64,000 nt of DNA from DATBVX01 sp963696675 (GTDB lineage: Bacteria; Pseudomonadota; Gammaproteobacteria; Steroidobacterales; Steroidobacteraceae), in NCBI GenBank assembly GCA_963696675.1, contig CAVOLM010000048.1, positions 31,322 to 95,321 of the forward strand, given 5' to 3'. How positions within the stretch are numbered: the first letter of the stretch is position 1; every line of letters starts with the position of its first letter. Under the pieces are notes generated by a model that saw only the letters and a list, made by a program, of their open reading frames with translations, made no database searches and was not told where the DNA came from. The position numbers and the translations under genes were made by a program. Shown piece after piece: positions 30,750-40,098 of the stretch.

Positions 30750-33291
30750 CTAGCGCCGCTGACGAGGAATCAGTAAGCCCAGCAACGCGAGCGCGAGCCA
30801 GTCCAGGGCGCCGCCGCCGGAGTCGGTGGAGGTGGTGCTGCCGCCGCCATCTCCAGCCCCGGCCGCGACGGTGACCAGCTCCGAATCGCTGGCCGACCCG
30901 CCCGCGCCCGAGCATTCCAGGGTGAAGGTGGTCGTCGTATTCAACGCCGCCGATGTTTCGCTGCCGCTGCTCGCCTTCGTGCCGCTCCAGCCGTCCGTGG
31001 CCATGCAGGTATCTGCATTGGTGCTCGTCCAGTTCAGGGTCACGGTGGCGTTCGGCGCTACGCTCGCGGCACTCACGGACAGATTCACGGTCGGTGCGCT
31101 CGGGCTCGGTTGACTCACCGTCACTTGTGCCGACGACTGACTCGATCCACCGGCGCCCGTGCACGTCAACACGAAATTACTGGTGGTGTTGAGCACGGGC
31201 GTCTGCGCGTTGCCTGAGGTCGCCTTGCTACCAGACCACGCTCCGGAGGCCGAGCATGCGGTCGCGTTCTGCGAGCTCCACGTGAGTTGCGAAGTACCTC
31301 CCGCCGACACCGTCGTCGGGTTCGCCGAAATACTCACCACCGGTGCCACGGCGAGGGTCACTGTCACTGACTTCTGCGTCGTACCCCCCGCACCCGTGCA
31401 CGCCAAGGTGTAAGTGGTCGACGCCGTTATGGGACCTACGGACTGACTCCCGTTCGGCACCGACTTGCTCCCCGACCAGCCGCCGCTCCCCGTGCAGGAA
31501 GTCGCATTGCTCGTCGTCCAGCTCAGCGTCGAGGTGCCGTTCATCGCCACCGTCGTCGGGTTGGCGCTCAATGTCACCGTCGGTGCAGCCGGGCTCGTAC
31601 TGCTCACCGTCACTCGTGCCGCAGACTGACCCGATCCACCAGCGCCCGTGCACGCCAGCACGAAATCACTGGTGGTGTTGAGCGTGGGCGTCTGCGCGGT
31701 GCCTGAGGTCGCCTTGTTGCCCGACCATGCCCCCGACGCGGTGCATCCGGTCGCACTCTGCGAGCTCCACGTGAGTTGCGAAGTGCCCCCCGCCGATACC
31801 GTCGTCGGGTTCGCCGAAATATTCACCACCGGTGCCCCGGTGAGATTCACCGTCACTGACTTCTGCGTCGTACCCCCCGCCCCCGTGCACGACAGGGTAT
31901 AAGCGGTCGACGCTGATAAAGGGCCCACGGACTGACTCCCGTTCGGCACCGACTTGCTCCCCGACCAGCCACCGCTCCCCGTGCAGGAAGTCGCACTGCT
32001 CGTCGTCCAGCTCAGCGTCGAGGAGCCGTTCATCGGCACCGTCGTCGGGTTGGCGCTCAGCGTCACTGTCGGCGCTGGCGTCGAGGAGGCCACCGATACA
32101 TTCACCGATTTGCTCGCACTGCCGCCCGCAGTGTTCGTGCAGCTCAGCTGAAACGTCGTCGCCGCCGTGATCGGCCCCACCGTCTCGTTACCACTCGTCG
32201 CTTTCGACCCGCTCCACAACGGCGCGGGCGAGGCACTGCAGCTGTCCGCATTGCTCGTCGACCAGGTCAGCGCCGTCGAACCCTGCGCATTCACTGTGGT
32301 CGGATTGGCACTCAAATTGATGGTCGGCGTGGGCGGCGGCGCCGTCGCGTCGGGATCCGGAATGCGGGCACGGGAAATGATCAGATCGTCGTACCAGGTG
32401 TAGGCGGTGGGATAGCTCTCCGTATCGTCCTTGTTGGTGTTGTACGGCAGCAGCCAGACCTTGCCGAAGAAAGCATTTGGGTCGTTGTTGCGGTAGTACG
32501 TCATGCCACCGACAAGATCGGAATTGAAGATCATCACGCTCGGCTGGCCCTCGTTGGCCATCCAGGCGTGGAACACTGAGTTCTTCTCGTTCCACTTGAC
32601 GACCTTGATGTGCATCTGGAAGGTCATCCACTGATTCGCCAGCATACAGCTTGCAGCCATGCAGAGGATCGTCCGGGTAGTAGCAGTATGGCGGGCCCTG
32701 GTGCTGCATGCGGACCTGCGTGCCGTCATAGAAATCCAGCGACTCGAAGCGTCCGCAGCTGTGGTAGACCATTGGAAAGCCACCGGCTGGCAAGCCGCGG
32801 GTCCTGCTGCATCACGGTTTCCTGCTCGCTGCAGGAATAGTTGATCGTGCCCGGATAGTCGCCCGCGCCGACGATGATCTGCTTCCAGCCGTTTGCCGCC
32901 GCGGAACGCCCGCAGCATTTCAGGCGAGAAGCGCTGACGCCATTGCACGTAGAATTCAGAGCCTTCGCCGAAGCGCTGCGAAAAGTCGTCCGCGAAGTTC
33001 AGGAAGAAGCTGCCGGAGGTATCGGCTCGCGCTGAGCGGCGGAATCTCGAATTTCAGAGGAAGAATTGCCGGACGCCTTGGTGCTCGTGTCGATCGACAT
33101 GAGCTTCTTGCCGTCGCCCGAACGACCGAACGTCCGATTCGCAATGTCGTTGGAATCTTCAAACCCGTAACAACGCACGACCTTTGGATCCGCGCAGCGG
33201 GTGGCAAAATCAGCCGCCTGCGAGGGCGACGCGATTCCGCCTGCCATCAACAGCGCCGCCAGGACCGATGACGTCCTGAATCGGAGCGCAT
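30750..33291 (-). CDS. Secreted ConA-like sandwich protein with six Ig-like repeats and GlyGly-CTERM-like anchor
   Basis: About 845 residues. Signal sequence ends GGIASPSQA before ADFATRC. Then a lectin/lyase-like beta-sandwich (about 25-310): YGFEDSNDI, FYVQWRQRFSPEM, WMTFQMHIKVVKWNEK, FFGKVWLLPYNTNKD and TWYDDLIISRARIPDP. Six Ig-like repeats follow, each with ANPTTV, a central Trp, two Cys and CTGAGG-type turns. They alternate in pairs, giving a 489-bp super-repeat. The end is TDSGGGALD, a hydrophobic stretch and RQRR. Indels near 33280, 33010, 32905, 32790 and 32645 split it. ATG 33291 is the inferred start. The C-terminal half is nearly identical to that of the next gene upstream. Function unknown; I expect polysaccharide binding or cleavage at the cell surface. 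Confidence 0.73.
30802..32340 (-). repeat. Copy A of a 1.54-kb direct repeat (Ig-like array)
   Basis: Encodes the six Ig-like domains and the Gly-rich linker up to SGGGALD of the ConA-like gene. It matches copy B at an offset of 2543-2544 bp, in the same orientation, with only a few dozen mismatches and one indel. Many of the mismatches cluster at about 31219-31380. The flanks beyond both ends are unrelated. Confidence 0.92.
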
Positions 33292-35910
33292 AGCCGATGC
33301 GCCCCAGGGACAGAATCAACGACAACAAGAGAAGTTCCACTGCATCCAGGGCGCCGCCGCCGGAGTCGGTGGAGGTGGTGCTGCCGCCGCCATCTCCAGC
33401 CCCGGCCGCGACGGTGACCAGCTCCGAATCGCTGGCCGACCCGCCCGCGCCCGAGCATTCCAGGGTGAAGGTGGTCGTCGTATTCAGCGCCGCCGATGTT
33501 TCGCTGCCGCTGCTCGCCTTCGTGCCGCTCCAGCCGTCCGTGGCCATGCAGGTATCTGCATTGGTGCTCGTCCAGTTCAGGGTCACGGTGGCGTTCGGCG
33601 CTACGCTCGCGGCACTCACGGACAGATTCACGGTCGGTGCGCTCGGGCTCGGTTGACTCACCGTCACTTGTGCCGACGACTGACTCGATCCACCGGCGCC
33701 CGTGCACGTCAACACGAAATTACTGGTGGTGTTGAGCACGGGCGTCTGCTGCGTTGCCCGAGGTCGCCTTGTTACCCGACCATGCTCCGGAAGCCGAGCA
33801 TGCGGTGGCGTTCTGCGAGCTCCACGTGAGTTGCGAAGCACCTCCCGCCGACACCGTCGTCGGGTTCGCCGAAATATTCACCACCGGTGCCCCGGCGAGA
33901 TTCACCGTCACTGACTTCTGCGTCGTACCCCCTGCACCCGTGCACGCCAAGGTGTAAGTAGTCGACGCCGTTATGGGACCTACGGACTGACTCCCGTTCG
34001 GCACCGACTTGCTCCCCGACCAGCCGCCGCTCCCCGTGCAGGAAGTCGCATTGCTCGTCGTCCAGCTCAGCGTCGAGGAGCCGTTCATCGCCACCGTCGT
34101 CGGGTTGGCGCTCAATGTCACCGTCGGTGCAGCCGGGCTCGTACTGCTCACCGTCACTCGTGCCGCAGACTGACCCGATCCACCAGCGCCCGTGCACGCC
34201 AGCACGAAATCACTGGTGGTGTTGAGCGTGGGCGTCTGCGCGGTGCCTGAGGTCGCCTTGTTGCCCGACCATGCCCCCGACGCGGTGCATCCGGTCGCAC
34301 TCTGCGAGCTCCACGTGAGTTGCGAAGTGCCCCCCGCCGATACCGTCGTCGGGTTCGCCGAAATATTCACCACCGGTGCCCCGGTGAGATTCACCGTCGC
34401 TGACTTCTGCGTCGTACCCCCCGCCCCCGTGCACGACAGGGTATAAGCGGTCGACGCTGATAAAGGGCCCACGGACTGACTCCCGTTCGGCACCGACTTG
34501 CTCCCCGACCAGCCACCGCTCCCCGTGCAGGAAGTCGCACTGCTCGTCGTCCAGCTCAGCGTCGAGGAGCCGTTCATCGGCACCGTCGTCGGGTTGGCGC
34601 TCAGCGTCACTGTCGGCGCTGGCGTCGAGGAGGCCACCGATACATTCACCGATTTGCTCGCACTGCCGCCCGCAGTGTTCGTGCAGCTCAGCTGAAACGT
34701 CGTCGCCGCCGTGATCGGCCCCACCGTCTCGTTACCACTCGTCGCTTTCGACCCGCTCCACAACGGCGCGGGCGAGGCACTGCAGCTGTCCGCATTGCTC
34801 GTCGACCAGGTCAGCGCCGTCGAACCCTGCGCATTCACTGTGGTCGGATTGGCACTCAAATTGATGGTCGGCGTGGGCGGCGGCGGGAACACCCGAGCCG
34901 GCACGGTGCCGGTAAAGCCACACGCGCGAACTGTCGTAGTCGAATTTCGCCACCATCACCACGCCATGCGTCGAGATCGGCCCGGCGATCGCGCCAGAGA
35001 CGCCAGATTCGTATCCGGCACTGACGAACGGCGGCTTCGGAAGCGCCGACCAGGTATCGGCAACCGGGTCGTACTCGTAGGACGTCCCCCCGGTGAAGAT
35101 CAGGAAGTTGCCGCTGATCGGGTCGCTGGTGACGATCGAGTCAGTCGATTGCCGAGATCGACCGGGGCATCGCGCATGCGGGTGATCGTGCCCGAGGAGA
35201 CCATCTTGTATACAACCCGACTGTCGTTGCCACCGCCCATGATGAGCACGTGACGACCCAGGCTGTATTCGGCAAAGTTGTGGTACGGACCGGCACCGGC
35301 TGGTGCTCCGGCGAGCGTCGACCACGAGTTGCTGGCCGGCGAGTAACCATAGATCCCGCCGCTGTCGAAGAAAATCACCTTCCCCACCTCCGGGAACCAG
35401 TCGATTCCGCCAGCGACCTGGACGGACACATTGGCCGCCGCGGTATCCGACCACGATTGCGCGTCGAGATCGTAGCGGCCCATGCCGTCCTCGTTGTAGT
35501 AGCGGTGATAGAGCTTGCGACCCGTCGGGTCGAGGGCGAGGTGATCGTAACCGTGCATCGGGAGTGGGAAACCCCGACAGCGATCGCTGGGTCCACGAAT
35601 TAGTCGCTTCCCTGTACACGATGTGTCGCGCCGGCTCGTAGTGGCCAGCGCCGACGAAATGCATTTCCTGCCGCTGCGGATCCCAGCGCATGGACTCCGC
35701 GTACTCCAGGATGTAACGGTCCCCGGTCACGAGCAGCGAACTGTTGAATCCCGTCGTATTGATCTGTGCCCATTGCCCGGGCTGCAGCGCGGCGGCTGCA
35801 TCAGAGAGCTGTGATCCCCGCGCCGCGCCGCACAGGACCAATGCTCCCGCAGCCCCCGCCAAGACCACTCCGCGAATCCGCGTGCTCAATGGCACTCTCT
35901 CATTCTTCAT
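33292..35910 (-). CDS. Secreted kelch-like beta-propeller protein with six Ig-like repeats and SGGG anchor
   Basis: About 860 residues. Start MKNERVPLSTRIRG at 35910 with a signal sequence ending CGAARG. A propeller domain (about 40-360) follows: PGQWAQINTTGFNSS, YILEYAESMRWDP, GYDHLALDPTGRKLYHRYY, GGIDWFPEVGKVIFF, LIMGGGNDSRVVYK, YEYDPVADTWSALP and GPISTHGVVMVAKF. It resembles galactose-oxidase/kelch propellers. Six Ig-like repeats follow, nearly identical to those in the next gene. The tail is TDSGGGALDAVE, then LLLLSLILSLGR. No stop appears before the next gene's signal sequence, so the end is uncertain (near 33292). Frameshifts lie near 35560, 35145, 34890 and 33750. Partner and ligand unknown. 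Confidence 0.7.
33345..34884 (-). repeat. Copy B of the 1.54-kb direct repeat (Ig-like array)
   Basis: Encodes the Ig-like array of the propeller gene. It starts and stops at the same sequence positions as copy A (TCCAGGGCG at one edge, GGGCGGCGGC at the other). It carries one extra base near 33751 relative to copy A, which causes a frameshift here. Confidence 0.92.
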
Positions 35911-36169
35911 TAATGATCGTCCTCGTGCGTTGCTCAGCGCTGCTCATCGGCCAACCCCGCTGGCTCACCAACTGTCAACGCCGCCGAACCGGTAGAGGGG
36001 TAAAGATGCAAACTCTCGGCTGGTGCAGAACGCACAGTCGAATGTCATCGCGCTCCGGCAACCCCGCTGTCATAGGACCGCTCCGTTAGACCGGTGGCTT
36101 TGCGTCCCCGCCTTTCGACAGGTTTGCCCTTTACAGACACGCGCGACTATGCATGACAGGTTTTCGCAA

Positions 36170-36197
36170 CTCAATACGTTCAAGCGTCCGTATTGAG
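36170..36197. repeat. Perfect 9-bp inverted repeat
   Basis: CTCAATACG (36170-36178) and CGTATTGAG (36189-36197) flank a 10-base loop. It has no T-tract, so it is not a standard terminator. It may be an operator or the end of a lost element. Confidence 0.6.
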
Positions 36198-36261
36198 CGA
36201 CAAGCTCCTGTACCGCCGCTGAAATTTCTTCTGACTGCTTTTCGGATCGAGCGCGTCTGGG

Positions 36262-36373
36262 CAGTTGCGAAAGCGCGTTATGTACGACAGTGTGACGCAA
36301 TTCTCGGGCTTCGAGATCAGTTGCGACAGCGCGTTATGTATAACAGTGTGACGCAATTCTCGGACTTCGAGCC
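36262..36373. repeat. Tandem duplication, 56 bp x 2
   Basis: Units 36262-36317 and 36318-36373 both begin CAGTTGCGA and contain GCGCGTTATGTA and CAGTGTGACGCAATTCTCGG. They differ at about six positions (about 89% identity). The unit is not a multiple of three and is not in a recognised coding sequence. Confidence 0.88.
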
Positions 36374-36429
36374 CGAATGCGCGCGCTTCGGTGCGCCAGG
36401 CCCGAATGCCCGCGCCTCGGTGCGCCAGA
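36372..36429. repeat. Tandem duplication, 29 bp x 2
   Basis: Units 36372-36400 and 36401-36429 begin CCCGAATGC and end TCGGTGCGCCAG plus two bases, with three differences. It directly abuts the 56-bp tandem repeat and the point where the plus-strand domain homology begins. Confidence 0.85.
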
Positions 36430-36430
36430 C

Positions 36431-38751
36431 GAGACCCGCGTGGTCGTCTTTCAGCACCTCGACGGGAAGACTCGCGGGTACTCCAACCGCCGCTCATGTC
36501 GGCAGCTACCAGGGAATCGTAATCAGCGTCAGCGACAGCCAGGCATCGAGCTCGCTCGCGCCGTTCACGATCAGGGTTGCGGGTGCAGCGGCTGACGCCA
36601 CGCCGCCTTCTGCGCCGACGGGTGTGGTGGCGAGTGCTTCGGGCTCGAGCCGGATCAATCTGGGCTGGAGTGCGTCGAGTGACAACGTTGCAGTGACGGG
36701 CTATCGGGTGTTCCGCTGCCAGGGGGCGAGCTGCGCGCCAAGCGCGCAGGTGGGCAGCGCGACGGGAACGAGCTTTGGCGACAGCGGACTGAGCGCAGGC
36801 ACGAGCTATCGCTATCAGGTCAAGGCGGCCGATGCCGCGGGCAATGTGTCTGCGGCATCGGCGATTGCCACGGCGGCGACGGCTGCCGCGCCGCCGGTAC
36901 CTCCGCGTGGGCTCGGCGGACTTTGAGCAGCGTTGTGGCTGCGCATCAGCGGGTCGCTGCATTGCGACGCTTAACGGTCGGGACAGCTCGCTGAGTTCAT
37001 CAATCCGCAGAACGGCCGCCTGAACCCCTACTGCACGTACCTGCAGGGACAAACCACGCCGCCCAGCTACTTCGCGCCGAACGGAAACTGCTTTGGCTAC
37101 GTTGCGGATGAGTGGATGACCTTTCAGGTGATGATCCGCACTGGTCCGCGGGACAATGACGAGTTCGCCAACAGCTATGCGACGCTGTGGATTGCGCGTG
37201 CGAAGCAGCCCTCGGAGCTGGTGATCGAGTGGGGCCCGTACAACCTCTCCGCCGGCAGCACGGCGGAGGATCAGAAGTTCGGCAAAGTATGGCTGCTGCC
37301 ATATCACACCAACAAGGATTCCTCGCAGGCGCACCCGGTCGGCTACACCTGGTATGACGAGCTCATCATCTCCAGGAACCGCATTGCGGATCCGTCCGCT
37401 GCCACGTCCAGCCCAACACCGGCGGATACGATGAGGCCGACAGCGCCAGCGAGTCTCAATGCGACGGCGGCGAGTGCGTCGCGGATCAATCTCTCGTGGA
37501 CTGCCTCGACCGACAACGTCGGGGTGACCGGTTATCGGGTCAACCGTGATGGCACTCACGTCGGGACCAGCGCGGCGACAAGCTACGCAGACTCCGGACT
37601 GTCAGCGGGCACGACTCATAGCTACAACGTCTCGGCAGTCGATGCCGCGGGTAATGTTTCGCTTGAGTCCACGACTGCGAGTGCGACCACCACCGCCGCG
37701 AGCACACCACCGCCCTCGCCAACTCCGACGAGTGGCACCTCGCTGGCGAGCCTGGCTGGCTCAATGCAGGCGGGCACGTGGGCGGAGCTCACCAACACGA
37801 CCGCCTTCAACAGCGGCGCGGTGCTACAACCGCCGGCCGGTGGAAGCTTGCTCGAGTACACGAACCGGGGCAGCTGGAATCCGATCAACAAGACCGCGAT
37901 GGTGCTCGGGGGAGCTCACACCGAGCCAAAGCTTCAATTGCAACGAGACGCGGTTTGTGAGGTACACGGACTCCAGCAACAGTTGGACGAACACGCTGCC
38001 CAATCCGTGCCCGAGCGTCGACAATGCCTTCGGCGGCGGTATCGGTCACGACTATAACCACGACACGATCGACCCCACCACTGGAGACTACTATCACCGG
38101 CAGTATTACAGCGGAAGGGTGGCGGTCTTTCGTCACGCGACTCAAAGCTGGAGCCAGATCGCGCCCATTCCATCCCCGTCGTTCCAAGTGGCCGGCGCGC
38201 TCGAGTACTTCCCGGATCGTCGCAGTTTGGTTTTCCTCGACGGCGACTGGGGCCTATGGGAGTACAGCATTGCCAACCGCACGTGGACCCAGCGGGCCAG
38301 CACGAACGGCGGAGGCATGACACCGAAGCTCGCAGTCGGTTCCTACCACAACATCTCTCAATACAGCGCACTTTGTCGCTGCGTGTTGGCCGGCGGTGGC
38401 GGCGGCAGCCGCGCGCTGTACAAGATCGATGTGAATGGGATCATCACTCGCGTGGCAGATGCGCCGATGAGCCTGGAGATTCCACAGAGCGGTGGTTCCG
38501 GGTCGATCATCACGGCTGATCCGATTTCAGGACGGTTGCTCGCCTGGAACGCAAGCGGGACCGCGTACGAGTACAACCCCGCCACCAACACCTGGCGGAC
38601 CACCGGCCGCAACGCACCGTTTACACCCACTGAGAGCGGCGGCATTTCGCAAGCCGTGGCCGTACCGATCTCAAGCTATGGAGTTGTAATGTTTGTAGTG
38701 CACGAGGGTTCCAGCAGCAAGGTGTACGTCTACAAACACAGTACGAGCTGA
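36431..38751 (+). pseudogene. Degraded secreted protein: Fn3, ConA-like fragment, Fn3 and beta-propeller
   Basis: No start codon, signal peptide or domain start is visible. The homology begins mid-domain at RPAWSSFSTSTGRLAGTP, the second half of a cadherin/He_PIG-like Ig domain. Then Fn3-1 (SAPTGVVASASGSS to SAASAIATAAT). Next ADFEQRC begins a ConA-like module, but about 130 codons between it and NPYCTYLQGQ are missing compared with the minus-strand gene. The module resumes with EWMTFQVMIRTG and FGKVWLLPYHTNKD. Then Fn3-2 and a complete propeller (AGTWAELTNTTAFNSG to VYVYKHSTS). Frames change near 36910, 37000 and 37925. There is no Ig-like array or SGGG tail. The N-terminal and internal losses suggest a pseudogene rather than only sequencing error. 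Confidence 0.72.
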
Positions 38752-38831
38752 CACAGCCAGCATCTGCAGAGTCTCGCCAATGGGGCGCCGAGGGGCACTG
38801 GCTGGAGACTGCACCGCGCGGAACCACGAGA

Positions 38832-40098
38832 TCAGGCCCGCTTTGCAACCTCATCGAGCAAGCCCGCGAGTTCTACAGTCTGCTCCGCACGCGAATATTG
38901 CATGACGAGCGCAGGTTGATCGCCAAGGAACTTGCGGTCGCCCTTTCGATCGAGGAACTCCTTGAGTAGCTCGGCGATTTGCCGCGCGTCGTCCAGCGGT
39001 GCGATGCTATCGATGCCGACACTCCTCAAAGTCTGCGCCGTGTCGCCGGCCGGATCGGTCAGGCCGAGGATTGGACGTCGCGCACGCAGATACTCGTACA
39101 GCTTGGCGGGGATCTGATGATTGCAGTTCGCGGCCTGCAGGAGCAGAAGCCCGTCGGCCATCATCATTTCCATCAGCGCGTCTCGATACCCGACCGCGGG
39201 TGCGAGTTGCACGAGATCGCCGACGTCGAAGCGTTCGATGAGGCGTGCGATCGTCGCGTCGTGGCCGGTCGCGCGCAGGATCACGCGCAGCGACCTGCGT
39301 TGCAGTACGCCCTTTGCCTTCAGCATTGCCAGCGCCTCGAGGAACCGAGTCGGGTCTCGCTCACTCGGATACAGGACTCCGCTGTGCACGAGCACTGCTT
39401 CGCCAGAATGTTGCAACCGGGTTGCCGGCAAGCGTGCCTCCGCGTCCCGAAACGCTCCCTCGTCATAGCCGTTCGGAACGACGACCCAGCGCTCCGGTGG
39501 CACTTGCGGGTAGCGCCTCGCATACATGGACTTCGTGCCGGGCGTCGTGAACGCGACGCCTGCAGCCCGGGCAACGGTATGCCGCTCGATCCATCGGTAG
39601 GCGCGTCGTATCTGGGGATCGGCCGGATACGCTTCCTCCGTCATGGAGTCACGAAAATCTGCAACCCATGGTCGACCGGTCAGCCGGTGCAGCGCCCAGC
39701 CGATCAGGTGAGCTGTGGCAATCGGATAGGTGGACCAAATGATGTCGATGTCGAGCTTCCGGATCAGTCGTGCACCGCGAAACACCGCGGCCGGAAACCA
39801 GCTCACGTACCGGTCCGGCAGGGCCAGCCATTTCGGGTAGCGTCCGCGCGATGGACAGATGCCGCGCGGTATCGAGGCAGAGTGCCCGTTCAACGCGAAC
39901 GGATTCGGCGATGTCTCCCATGAGATCGTCGCTCGACGCTCCGTAAGCGTGCGAAGTCGCGCTGAGGACCACCGGACTCCAGCCGTGCGACGGCAGATAA
40001 CTCGCGAACTTCAGCGTGCGCTGAACACCACTGCTCCCGGAAAACGGGGGAAAGTGGAACGCGATCATCAATACGCGGCGCGGCGGCTGCTCAGGCAT
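38832..40098 (-). CDS. Glycosyltransferase family 4-like protein
   Basis: About 421 residues with a GT-B fold. N-terminus: VLMIAFHFPPFSGSSGVQRTL, the donor-free domain. Middle: IIWSTYPIATAHLIGW and WVADFRDSMTEEAYP. C-terminal donor domain: VVVPNGYDEGAF, VLVHSGVLYPSERDP and IPAKLYEYLRARRPILGL. One frameshift near 39850 joins the halves. ATG 40098 (MPEQPPRR) overlaps the end of the GNAT gene by eight bases. It is the last gene of the operon beginning at 45229 and converges with the degraded plus-strand gene. Confidence 0.85.

Larger units (their letters stand above)
35911..36430. other. Intergenic region between divergent surface-protein genes
   Basis: 520 bp between the start of the propeller gene (minus) and the first recognisable codons of the degraded plus-strand gene. 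No supported gene. It contains one inverted repeat and two tandem duplications, listed separately. Any promoter of the propeller gene must lie here; I see no clear -35/-10 pair. Confidence 0.5.

Noticed and set aside
30802..34884. Regular repeats resembling a CRISPR or satellite array
   Set aside because: The units are about 245-260 bp, in-frame and encode Ig-like domains with paired cysteines; no short direct repeat plus unique spacer pattern exists.
28960..38760. Several high-quality small open frames in the surface-protein island
   Set aside because: They repeat in the same offsets in both repeat copies and are shadows of the Ig-like coding frames.
38752..38831. Terminator between the convergent plus-strand surface gene and GT4
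   Set aside because: Only a 7-bp CAGCCAG/CTGGCTG pairing with a loop of over 30 bases and no T-tract.
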